From Salinicola halophilus (GTDB lineage Bacteria; Pseudomonadota; Gammaproteobacteria; Pseudomonadales; Halomonadaceae): 64,000 bases of DNA. How positions within the stretch are numbered: position 1 is the first letter of the stretch; each line of letters opens with the position of its first letter. Below the pieces are notes generated by a model. That model searched no databases and was not told the origin of the DNA. It worked only from the letters and a program-made list of their open reading frames with translations. Where the stretch lies: assembly GCF_003206155.1 (NCBI RefSeq), contig NZ_PZJV01000003.1, positions 72,650 through 136,649 of the forward strand. Reading direction: 5' to 3'. A program made the position numbers and the translations under genes. Positions 42,693-50,707 of this stretch are shown here, in pieces.

Positions 42693-43885
42693 GAGGCCTC
42701 GGAATCGGTGTCGTCTCGCGTCAGCAGCAGGCTGGCGTTGCTGCCGCCGAAGGCGAAGCTGTTGCTCAGCGTCGCGCGCAGCGGGCGAGCGGCGCGGGAA
42801 TGGTCCACCAGCGGCAGCGCGGGAATCTCGGGGTCGTAGTCGCCGTCGTAGACGTGCCGCGGCAGCCGGCCGTGTGCCAGCGCCAGCCAGCAGAAGGCGG
42901 CCTCCAGCGCGCCGGCGGCGCCCAGGGTATGGCCGGTGAGCGCTTTGGTCGAACTCGCCGGCGGCGGCGTGGCGAAGAGCGAATGCACCGCGGCGGCTTC
43001 CATGGCGTCGTTGAGCGTCGTCGCGGTGCCGTGAAGGTTGAGATAGTCGATCGCTTTCGGCGACAGCCCGGCCATCGCCAATGCCTGATACATCGCCTCC
43101 CGGGCGCCGCTGCCGTCGGGACGCGGGGCGGAGATGTGGTGGGCGTCGCTGCTCTCGCCGATGCCGGCCAGCTGAATGCCGCCCGTCTTCGGCGTGACAA
43201 CGAACAATGCGGCAGCCTCGCCCAGGTTGATCCCTTGGCGGTTGCGCGAGAATGGCAGGCAGGGCATCGGCGACACCGCGTCGAGACTGGCGAAGCCATT
43301 GACCGTCAGCTTGCAGAGGCTGTCCGCCCCGCCGGCGATCACCGCATCGCACTCGCCGCTTCTCAGCAGGCGACGGGCGCTGGCCAGCGCCCGCGCGCTG
43401 GAGCTGCAGGCGGTCGAGAGGGCGTAGCACGGCCCGGTGATCCCCAGCCGCTCGGCGATGAAGCGCGCCGGTGCGCCGAGCTCCTGGCGGGCGTAGTCGA
43501 AGCTCTCCGGCAGCGGCCCCTCGCGACCGGCGGTGGCGAGCGCGATCTCGGTTTCGGCGATGCCGGAAGTACTGGTGCCGATCACCACGCCGATGCGCGA
43601 GGCTGGCGTGGTCTCCAGCAGCCTCGACAGCGGCGCCGCCAGCCCGTCGAGGGCCCGGGCGAGCAGCCGATTGTTGCGGCTGCGGTGGGCCGTGGGCCAG
43701 TCGCTGTCGTCGGATAGCGGCGAGCGCACGCTGCCCAGGGTCTGCAGGATGCCGGGGGAATAGCGGTCGCTCGCCTCGAGGCCACGCTGACCGGTGAAGA
43801 GCGCCTCACTGATGGCGTCGAGCTCGTCGCCGAGAGAGCACACCACGCCGGGGCGGGAGAGATGGCAGGGAACGGGCTGGCTCAC
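42689..43885 (-). CDS. Beta-ketoacyl-ACP synthase (ApeO position)
   Basis: A 398-residue ketosynthase with the complete Cys-His-His set: Cys in ALSTACSSSARAL, first His in YLNLHGTATTLND, and second His in KALTGHTLGAAGALE. It is the only full ketosynthase in the cluster; typical aryl-polyene clusters encode two (ApeO and ApeR) besides a degenerate one. It therefore must extend the chain alone or pair with the N-terminal-like subunit encoded at 53336. Confidence 0.9.
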   Translation of the reverse strand: MSQPVPCHLSRPGVVCSLGDELDAISEALFTGQRGLEASDRYSPGILQTLGSVRSPLSDDSDWPTAHRSRNNRLLARALDGLAAPLSRLLETTPASRIGVVIGTSTSGIAETEIALATAGREGPLPESFDYARQELGAPARFIAERLGITGPCYALSTACSSSARALASARRLLRSGECDAVIAGGADSLCKLTVNGFASLDAVSPMPCLPFSRNRQGINLGEAAALFVVTPKTGGIQLAGIGESSDAHHISAPRPDGSGAREAMYQALAMAGLSPKAIDYLNLHGTATTLNDAMEAAAVHSLFATPPPASSTKALTGHTLGAAGALEAAFCWLALAHGRLPRHVYDGDYDPEIPALPLVDHSRAARPLRATLSNSFAFGGSNASLLLTRDDTDSEAS

Positions 43886-44586
43886 GGGATATCGGCCTCC
43901 CTCGGCGTGATGGTCAGACGGTAACCGCCCTCGCGGTCATCGAGTGTCAGGGTCCGGGGGGAACCGGGGCGTGGCGCCGGGGTGATGCGCGCCACCAGGG
44001 TGCCGCGCCGACGAATCTCGCGGCGGGTGGCATCCTCGTCGATGGACCACTCGCTCCCGGCGAAGGCCCGCTCGAGCGACTCGCGCGGCCACAGACTCCA
44101 CTCGAGACGTGAGGCGAGCCAATCGGGCGGTATCGGCAGCGGCGGCTCGCCAGGGGCGTCGCCCGCCTCGAAGCGCGCGCCGTCGGCGTCGCGTACCAGG
44201 GTGGTCAGGCGCTGGCCGTAGGGCGTGACGAGTGCGGCACGCAGGGCCGTCGGCGTGATGCGGATGAACGCCATCAGCGTACGCTCCGCTCGCGTCTGCA
44301 CCGTACGCTCCGCTCGCGTCTGCACCGTACGCTCCGCTCGCGTCTGCACCGTATGCTCCGCTCGCGTCTGCACCGTACGCTCCGCTCGCGTCTGCTCCTT
44401 ACGCTCGGCTCGGTCGTCGTCCGGCGTGTCGTTCGGGGTGAAGGTCAGCCGGCTGGCGAGCGTCTGCTCGCTGGCCGCGGCCGCCAGCGGTGGGGCGGGC
44501 GACACCGGCGGTGACAGGCTGCAGCCAGTGAGCGTCGATAGCGCCAGCAGCGTGACGATGGCGATGACAGCGGGCCCGCGTCTCAT
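43882..44586 (-). CDS. DUF3261 lipoprotein (ApeN position)
   Basis: A 234-residue lipoprotein: signal AIVTLLALSTLTGC with a lipobox Cys at about 21. DUF3261-like sequence (ALRAALVTPYGQRLTTLVRD; PPDWLASRLEWSLWP) occupies about 110-225. Between them lies an RAERTVQT-type octapeptide repeat encoded by a 24-base tandem array, which is not typical of the family. It belongs to the export part of aryl-polyene clusters together with LolA- and MMPL-like proteins. Starts with ATG 44586, overlapping the flavoprotein stop. Confidence 0.82.
   Translation of the reverse strand: MRRGPAVIAIVTLLALSTLTGCSLSPPVSPAPPLAAAASEQTLASRLTFTPNDTPDDDRAERKEQTRAERTVQTRAEHTVQTRAERTVQTRAERTVQTRAERTLMAFIRITPTALRAALVTPYGQRLTTLVRDADGARFEAGDAPGEPPLPIPPDWLASRLEWSLWPRESLERAFAGSEWSIDEDATRREIRRRGTLVARITPAPRPGSPRTLTLDDREGGYRLTITPREADIP
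44279..44416 (-). repeat. In-frame 24-base tandem repeat, about 5.5 copies, in the DUF3261 lipoprotein gene
   Basis: Copies start at 44279, 44303, 44327, 44351 and 44375, nearly identical, with a drifting partial copy to about 44416. They encode RAERTVQT octapeptides, so copy changes keep the frame. Confidence 0.92.
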
Positions 44587-45851
44587 GCTGTTACCGTGCC
44601 GGGCCCGGCGCGTTCGTGGCCACAGAGCGCGGCAAGCGTATCGAGATGTTTCGCCGTCTCGCGGGTAAAGGGGTTGGCGTCGTCCCAGGCGTAGCCAGCG
44701 AGGATGGCGCTGATGCGCGACTGGATCGAGGGTGGCGCATTCTCGTGAAACACGATCGACTGCAGCCGGCCGTCGTACCAGCCGTCGACAAAGGCACGAA
44801 ACGTCGCCATCCCCCGGCGCAGCGGAGCGTCGAACGCGTCGTCCCACGCCACGGTTTCGCCCGCGAGCTGCCGTGCCACCAGCGGCGCGGCAAGGGACGC
44901 CGAGCGCAGCGCCAGCGTTACGCCGGAGGAGAAGACCGGGTCGAGAAAGGCGCCCGCGTTACCCAGCAGCGCATAGCCCGGGCCGTGCAGGCGCGTCACG
45001 TCGGTCGAATAACCCTGTAGCTCGCCTACCTCGCGGCGGTGGCGGGCACCCTCGAGGAGCGCCCGAAAGCGCGGCTCGGCGGCGATCAGTGCGGCAAAGC
45101 GCGCCGCCGGCGTCTCGCCGAAGGTGGCCATGCGTGCGCGATCGCCGACGACGCCCACCGAGGCGCACCCGTCGGCCAGCGGAATCAACCAGTACCAGAG
45201 GCCGGCATCGTCGGGGTGGACGCCGATCAGAATCTTCTCGCGATCGAACCCGTCGCGGGCCAACGTGGCCTCGTCGACATCGACGTGGGTAAAGAGCGCG
45301 CTTCTCGCTGCCTGTCCGGACTCGCACTCGAGCTGTTCGAGCCGCGCCAGCACCCGCCCGGCGCCGCTGGCATCGAGAACGAAGCCGGTCTCCAGCGTCT
45401 CCCGGTGGCCGTCGGCGTAGCAAACACTGACCCGGGGGCGGACCGGGTCGGCGTGGAACGCGTCGACGCTGGCACCGAAGGTGACCGCGGCGCCCCGCTC
45501 GGCCGCCGCCTCGATCAGGCGACGGTCGAAGTCGGCGCGTTCGACCTGAAAGGTGGTACCCCAGCCGGGGGTGGACTTGTCACGGAAGTCGATGGCCGTC
45601 TCCCGGCCGTCGCGGGTGAAGGCCGCGCCGTTCTTCGGCTGGTAGCCGCCGGCGAGCACGGCATCCAGCAGGCCGGCGGCTTCGAGATCCGCCATGCAGC
45701 GCGGCAGCAGGCTTTCGCCCAGCGAGAAACGCGGGAAGTGCCCGCGCTCGAAGACGTGCACGCGCCAACCCTGGCCGGCGAGCATCGCCGCCGCGGCAGC
45801 GCCGGCGGGACCGGCACCGATGACGATGACATCGGGGGCAGATGGCGTCAT
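44583..45851 (-). CDS. FAD-dependent halogenase-like oxidoreductase in the polyene cluster
   Basis: A 422-residue flavoprotein with the FAD motif VIGAGPAGAAAAAMLA (about 10-25), GYQPKNGAAF with Lys73, and WYWLIP (219-224), an exact WxWxIP halogenase motif; FLDPVFSSGVTLALRS fits the later halogenase segment. Close relatives in flexirubin and aryl-polyene clusters are annotated as NAD(P)/FAD oxidoreductases or halogenases, and xanthomonadins are brominated aryl polyenes. The alternative is a geranylgeranyl-reductase-like desaturase. It sits between the MMPL exporter and DUF3261 genes, overlapping both by four bases. Confidence 0.78.
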   Translation of the reverse strand: MTPSAPDVIVIGAGPAGAAAAAMLAGQGWRVHVFERGHFPRFSLGESLLPRCMADLEAAGLLDAVLAGGYQPKNGAAFTRDGRETAIDFRDKSTPGWGTTFQVERADFDRRLIEAAAERGAAVTFGASVDAFHADPVRPRVSVCYADGHRETLETGFVLDASGAGRVLARLEQLECESGQAARSALFTHVDVDEATLARDGFDREKILIGVHPDDAGLWYWLIPLADGCASVGVVGDRARMATFGETPAARFAALIAAEPRFRALLEGARHRREVGELQGYSTDVTRLHGPGYALLGNAGAFLDPVFSSGVTLALRSASLAAPLVARQLAGETVAWDDAFDAPLRRGMATFRAFVDGWYDGRLQSIVFHENAPPSIQSRISAILAGYAWDDANPFTRETAKHLDTLAALCGHERAGPGTVTA

Positions 45852-48214
45852 TCGAGCGCTCCTTGATGAGGCGATGGCGGTCGGGCGTGAGCGCGTGCGG
45901 CCGTATCGGGTCCGGTGTCCTGCGGGCGCACCCAGGGCACCAGCGCCCACACGCTCGCCAGACCGATCAGGCAGGTCAGGCCCAGATAGTGCAGCGCTGG
46001 CGTGGCGCTCAACGAAAGCGTACCGAACGCCAGCAGGCTGGTCAGCGTCGACAGCGAGATTGCCAGCCAGGCCGAGGGCCGGCGGGCATGCTCGACGTTG
46101 AAGATACCGGCATCCAGTCCGATGCCCAATACCAGCAGCAGCCCGAGCTGGCTGAAGAGGTTGAGCGGCACGCCGGCCAGCGAAAAGAGTGCCAGCACGA
46201 TCAGGGTCGCGCCGAACGGGGGCACCATCACTCGCCAGGCGCGGCGGCGGTAACGCCAGGCCAGCGCCAGCGCCATCAGCGCCATGGCCCCGGCCACCCA
46301 GGCGGCAGTCTGGCGGCGCAGTTCGCCCAGCAGCGTGCCGAGCCGGGAGACCCGATCGACGTAGCGAGTCTGCGGCTCGGCGGCGGCGATGGCTTCCAGC
46401 GCGGCACGGGTGTCGGCGCCGCGCCTGCCGTCGATGACGATCATCGCGGCGACATCGCCCGCCGGCGTCTCGCCGAGCCAGAGGCGCTGCCCGAACTCGC
46501 CCAGTGGCGTGGCGAGCCAGCCTTCGAGATCGAGTGTCGGCACGGTATCGAGTCGCGCGCGGGCGGCGTCCGCCGTCGACTCGGGTAGTCCCGCGCGCGC
46601 GATCAGCCGGTCCAGCGGGGCGCCGTAGAGCTTGCGCACTCGGGCCAGGTTGGCCTGCTGCACCGCGCGGGGCGGCACCGCGGTTGCCAGTGACTGGTAA
46701 TCGATGCCGAGCCCGCCGGCGATCGCCGCGTCCAGCGCGCCATCCAGCCGGTGGAGCCGGGTCAGCAGCGCGTCCTCGTCGGCGGCGCGGACCAGCAGGT
46801 AGCGGCTGCCGGTATCCTGCTCGAGCAGTGTCTGCACCCGTGCCTCTTCCTGCATCATCGCCGGGGGAGACGGGTTGAGCAGCGCCAGGCTGTCGTCACT
46901 CTCGAGCCGGGTGGCGCAGATCGTCACCAGCGCCGCGGCGGCGAGCATTGCCAGCCAGGGGCGCGGTCGCCAGCGCGGTTGACAGAGTTGCCACCAGCGC
47001 GCGGCAAAGCGGGCGGTGAAGGGGCTCGCTCGCAGCCGACAACGCGGTAGCCACAGCACCACCGTGAGCCAGGCGCCGACGAGCCCGAAAGCGGCAAAGG
47101 CCGCCATCTGGCGCAGCCCCGGCATCGGCGTCAGCGCTTGGGCGACGTAGGCGACCACGCTGGAGACGAGACCCAGCGTCAGGCTCGGCAGCAGCCGGCG
47201 CAGGGTAAAGTTTCGACCTTCGACGGCGCGGTCACACTGCAGATGCAGCACGTAGTCGATGGCGATACCGATGAGACTCGCGCCGAAGGCCAGCGTCAGC
47301 AGATGCAGCCGACCGAAGAGTGCGAGCGTCAGCGTCAGTGCGAAAAGCGAGCCGGCGAGCAGCGGCAGCGTCAGCTGGGCCAGCACCCGCGGTGAGCGGA
47401 AGACGTAGCCAATGATCAGCAGCACGCCGAGCAGCGACGCCGCCCCGATGGTGGAGATCTCGCGCTTGGCCTGACGCGCCCCGGCGCCGGCGTGGAAGAT
47501 GAGCCCCGAGCGCAGCAGTTCGGCATCCGGGTGCGCCTGCTCGAATCGCGTCAGCGTCTCATGCAACGCGCGCTGGCTCCCCATGGCGTAGGGCGAGTCG
47601 GCAAGCTCACCGATCAGTACGCTGAAGCGTTCGCCGTTACCGTCATGCTGGCGATCGGCATCGAGCGTCAACAGTCCGTCCCGCGCGGTGATCGGGCTCG
47701 TTGGCTGACGCGCGAGCCAGGCGTCGGTCATCCCGAACGGGTCCGCTACCGGCTCGGGGCGGGCAGTCGGCGAGAAGAGCCGGCGCAGCGCGGGCGCCAC
47801 TAGCGTGTCGCCGCCATCGGCGTCGATGGCCTGCTGCCAGGCGGGCGTGAGCAGGCGGTAGCGCCACTCGCCCATCCAGTCCCGCGGGTCGCGGTCGGCC
47901 AGGTCGAGCGCGCGCCAGTCGAGTCTCGCCAGCGTCCCCTCCGCCATGCGCTGTTCGAGCGCGTTACCCAGTGCCTGCGTCGCTGCGACCCGCTCATCGG
48001 CGCGCAGCAAAAGGAGAAAACGATCCTCGAAGCTGCGCCCGAGCTGGCGGTCCGCGGCCTCGACCAGCGGCGCCTGGCGGTCGGCGGGGAGCAGGGCGGT
48101 AAGGTCCGAGTCCGCCGGCAGGCCGTCGCGCAGCATGATGCCCAGCCACAGGGCACACAGCGCCAGTACACCCAGCCAGAGATGGCCGAGACAACGGTAG
48201 CCCGCGTTCGTCAT
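45848..48214 (-). CDS. MMPL/RND-superfamily exporter (ApeM position)
   Basis: A 788-residue exporter with about 12 hydrophobic helices in two halves, each preceded by a large periplasmic loop. FGASLIGIAIDYVLHLQCD in the first half and LGLLLVLGIGLDAGIFNVE in the second are the conserved central helices with Asp typical of proton-driven MMPL proteins. In aryl-polyene clusters it moves the pigment lipid, or its precursor, across the membrane. Four-base overlaps on both sides. Confidence 0.88.
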   Translation of the reverse strand: MTNAGYRCLGHLWLGVLALCALWLGIMLRDGLPADSDLTALLPADRQAPLVEAADRQLGRSFEDRFLLLLRADERVAATQALGNALEQRMAEGTLARLDWRALDLADRDPRDWMGEWRYRLLTPAWQQAIDADGGDTLVAPALRRLFSPTARPEPVADPFGMTDAWLARQPTSPITARDGLLTLDADRQHDGNGERFSVLIGELADSPYAMGSQRALHETLTRFEQAHPDAELLRSGLIFHAGAGARQAKREISTIGAASLLGVLLIIGYVFRSPRVLAQLTLPLLAGSLFALTLTLALFGRLHLLTLAFGASLIGIAIDYVLHLQCDRAVEGRNFTLRRLLPSLTLGLVSSVVAYVAQALTPMPGLRQMAAFAAFGLVGAWLTVVLWLPRCRLRASPFTARFAARWWQLCQPRWRPRPWLAMLAAAALVTICATRLESDDSLALLNPSPPAMMQEEARVQTLLEQDTGSRYLLVRAADEDALLTRLHRLDGALDAAIAGGLGIDYQSLATAVPPRAVQQANLARVRKLYGAPLDRLIARAGLPESTADAARARLDTVPTLDLEGWLATPLGEFGQRLWLGETPAGDVAAMIVIDGRRGADTRAALEAIAAAEPQTRYVDRVSRLGTLLGELRRQTAAWVAGAMALMALALAWRYRRRAWRVMVPPFGATLIVLALFSLAGVPLNLFSQLGLLLVLGIGLDAGIFNVEHARRPSAWLAISLSTLTSLLAFGTLSLSATPALHYLGLTCLIGLASVWALVPWVRPQDTGPDTAARAHARPPSPHQGALE

Positions 48215-48906
48215 GGTGCCGGGATCGGCGTCTGGTCGAAGAGGCGAACCCGCAATTGGTCGCCGTTCGGCGCGTGCATCTCGAGGGTGTCGACGGACTC
48301 ACCACCGCTGAGATGGATCTCGCGGATGCGCCGGGCCAGCGCCTCGGCTTTCGGCGTGAGGGTCACTTGCCAGTCCTCGGCGCTGCCGACGAGCGCGATC
48401 GCGAAGCGCGACTCGAGCGAGGCCCAGTTACCCTCGAGCAGCTCGAGAAAGAGCCTTGCGACCTGCTCGCCGCCCGGCGGGGCACGGTCGCCGCTTTCGC
48501 TGACGATTGCCTCCGGGGTGAGAGTGATGCGCTCCTCTACCGGCTGCTCGAGCTGCCAGACGACCCGTTCGCCGCGCTCGAAACGAAAGTGGCCACGGCT
48601 GGTCATGGTGGCATCGAGGTCGGCGAGTTCGCGTTGCTGCTCGAAGCGCCCCGTCACCGACGGCGCCTGATTCAGCTCACGCTGCAGTGCGTCGAGATCG
48701 AACGCATCGGCGGCAGCCGCCGGACTGGCCAGTGCCAGGCCCGCCAGCATAGCGCTCATCAGCATGGCGCTCATCGGCATGGCGCTCATCCGCATGGCGC
48801 TCATCCGCATGACGCTCATCCGCATGGCGCTGATCAGCGTCTCGCTCTTCAGCCTAGCGCTGAACCGCCAGGCGAGACGTGGCAGAGAGTGTGTTCCTGG
48901 GCGCAT
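48211..48906 (-). CDS. LolA-like outer-membrane carrier protein (ApeL position), repeat-expanded signal peptide
   Basis: A 231-residue protein from ATG 48906. The mature part (from about DAFDLDALQRELNQAP) follows the LolA plan: SVTGRFEQQRELADLDATMTSRGHFRF and RVVWQLEQPV. It would carry the lipid product through the periplasm. The signal peptide contains about seven MSAM-type pentapeptides from a 15-base tandem repeat (48746-48865), each with an in-frame ATG, so translation could also begin inside the array, for example at MLMSAMLAGLALASPAAAA. The family needs only one short signal. Confidence 0.82.
   Translation of the reverse strand: MRPGTHSLPRLAWRFSARLKSETLISAMRMSVMRMSAMRMSAMPMSAMLMSAMLAGLALASPAAAADAFDLDALQRELNQAPSVTGRFEQQRELADLDATMTSRGHFRFERGERVVWQLEQPVEERITLTPEAIVSESGDRAPPGGEQVARLFLELLEGNWASLESRFAIALVGSAEDWQVTLTPKAEALARRIREIHLSGGESVDTLEMHAPNGDQLRVRLFDQTPIPAP
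48746..48865 (-). repeat. 15-base tandem repeat, eight units, encoding a signal-peptide array
   Basis: Units of 15 bases (48746-48760 through 48851-48865) encode MSAMx-type pentapeptides. The first six copies are near identical and the last two have diverged. Confidence 0.9.
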
Positions 48907-48950
48907 GGCGTGGGTCCTGTCAAAAGAGGAATGACCCGGCGAGCGACGCC

Positions 48951-49955
48951 TCACTCGGTCGCCGTGGGCTGGGCGTCGGGGTCGTCGTGCCAGAACGGGA
49001 AAAAATTGAACCACTGCAGCGGCGTGGTTTCGCATTGGCGAGTCAGCCAGTCGACATAGCGATCCATGGCCGTATCGATCCACGCTTCGCGCTCGCGCCG
49101 CGAGAGCGCGGCGGTATCGTCGAACGCGTCGAACGCCACCCGGTAGCCCGGCGTGCCGCGCGACGCGCCACCGTCAGCGTGGCCGGTCTCGCGGAAGCAG
49201 CCGAGGGTGTAGACCGGACAGCGCAGCAGCGTCGAGAGCCAGAAGGGGCCTTCGGGGAACGGCGCCGGGTGACCGAGAAACTCGCGCTGGCGGGCTCGGC
49301 CGTCGTCGCTGATCGGCACGCGATCGGCGGCGATCACCACGAAACCGCCATCGGCGATGCGCTGACCGAGGCGCATGGCGGTGGACGGCGTGATCTGACT
49401 GACCTCCACGATCTCCGGCGGGTTCTTGCGATGTGTGGCGCGTGCCAGCACCGAGTCGAACTGTTGGGCGTTGTGGGTGTGCATCAATAGTGTCGCGTGG
49501 AACTCTTCGCGCAGGTCACTCATCGCGGTGCAGACTTCGATGTTGCCGACGTGGGACACCAGGATGACACCGCCACGACCGCTGCCCACCGCCGTCAGAA
49601 AGCGCTCCCGCGCCCCCGCCTCGAAGCGCAGCCGGGGGGGAATGCCGCTCCAGGCCTCGATCTTGTCGATCAGACTCTGGCCGAAGTGCCAGAAGTGGCG
49701 CAGCCCGAGCCACGCCAGGTTGCGCGGCGCGCATCCATGGAGATGGTGCCAGAGCCGAGTGAGGTAGGTGCGCGACGTGCGTCGATGCAGACCGTGGGCG
49801 AGATAGTAGTAGCCGACCACCAGCGCCAGCATCACTTGAAACGGTGCGCGCCCCAGGTGGCGACGAATCCACACCATGGTGCGGATGCCAGTGGCGCTGC
49901 CGGTCTCGCGGATGCGCGACCAGTGATGCGGGTTGCTGTTGGGGGGTGGCGTCAT
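48951..49955 (-). CDS. LpxL/HtrB-like acyltransferase (polyene cluster)
   Basis: A 334-residue protein with an N-terminal membrane segment (FQVMLALVVGYYYLAHGL) and the acyltransferase motif ILVSHVGNIE (His and Glu of the HxxxxE kind) near residue 132. A FFPFW sequence near the C-terminus is typical of the family. It probably attaches an acyl or polyene chain to a lipid core. ATG 49955 overlaps the stop of the glycosyltransferase gene (ATGA). The C-terminus ends 44 bases before the LolA-like start. Confidence 0.85.
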   Translation of the reverse strand: MTPPPNSNPHHWSRIRETGSATGIRTMVWIRRHLGRAPFQVMLALVVGYYYLAHGLHRRTSRTYLTRLWHHLHGCAPRNLAWLGLRHFWHFGQSLIDKIEAWSGIPPRLRFEAGARERFLTAVGSGRGGVILVSHVGNIEVCTAMSDLREEFHATLLMHTHNAQQFDSVLARATHRKNPPEIVEVSQITPSTAMRLGQRIADGGFVVIAADRVPISDDGRARQREFLGHPAPFPEGPFWLSTLLRCPVYTLGCFRETGHADGGASRGTPGYRVAFDAFDDTAALSRREREAWIDTAMDRYVDWLTRQCETTPLQWFNFFPFWHDDPDAQPTATE

Positions 49956-50707
49956 GGTTTCTCGCCTCGGACGGTTAACAGCTTGGGCAGCCGCAGTAGC
50001 ATGCCGCCGACCAGGCGCAGGTGCATGAAGGCCAGGCGCACGTTGTCCCGCACCAGGGCGAAGTGGGAGACGCCATCGAGGGGGTAGCGCACCTGCACCG
50101 GCAGATTGCGAACCGCGCCGCCCTGCCAGAGCCAGCGCACCGGCAGCTCGCTGTCGAGTTCCATGCGATCGCCGCAGGCGTGTCGCGCCAGCAGTCGGTT
50201 GGTCGCCGTCACCGGATAGAGCTTGGCGCCGCACATGGTGTCTCTGAGCGTCAGTGACAGCGTGGCGAGCCAGACCAGCGAGTGGGTCAGATAGCGGCCG
50301 TAGAAGCGGTGGCGGGGTACGCTGTCGTCAAAGCGGGGATAGCCGATGGTGAGCGTTTCGTCGCCGGCCGTGAGATCGCGGACGAATGCCGGCAGATCCG
50401 CCGGCTCGTGCTGGCCGTCGGCATCCACCTGCAGCGCGTGGGTCATGCCGCGCTCGGCGGCGTAAGTAAGTCCGGCGCGCACCGCGGCGCCCTTGCCGCG
50501 ATTGCGCGACTGACGAATCAGCGCGACGTCTGGCTGGGTCGCGAGACGTTCGAGCACCGCGGCGCAGGCCAGATCCGACCCGTCGTCGACCAGCAGAATC
50601 GGCAGGCCCAGATGCTGGCGCAGCCCGACTACGGTCTCGCCGATCGCCTCGGCGTGGTTGTAGACGGGGACGATGACGAGCGTACGGGCCGGGGCGTCAG
50701 GTGTCAT
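49952..50707 (-). CDS. Family 2 glycosyltransferase (ApeJ position)
   Basis: A 251-residue GT-A transferase: IVPVYNHAEAIGETV, LLVDDGS, GKGAAVRAGL and the DxD motif in LQVDADGQHEP. These are DPM/GtrB-type features. It likely builds the glycan or lipid head group to which the polyene is attached. In E. coli the GT and acyltransferase are fused in ApeJ; here they are separate but coupled. Confidence 0.87.
   Translation of the reverse strand: MTPDAPARTLVIVPVYNHAEAIGETVVGLRQHLGLPILLVDDGSDLACAAVLERLATQPDVALIRQSRNRGKGAAVRAGLTYAAERGMTHALQVDADGQHEPADLPAFVRDLTAGDETLTIGYPRFDDSVPRHRFYGRYLTHSLVWLATLSLTLRDTMCGAKLYPVTATNRLLARHACGDRMELDSELPVRWLWQGGAVRNLPVQVRYPLDGVSHFALVRDNVRLAFMHLRLVGGMLLRLPKLLTVRGEKP

Noticed and set aside
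44279..44416. Possible CRISPR array (regular 24-base repeats)
   Set aside because: There are no unique spacers; the copies are contiguous and in frame within a lipoprotein gene.
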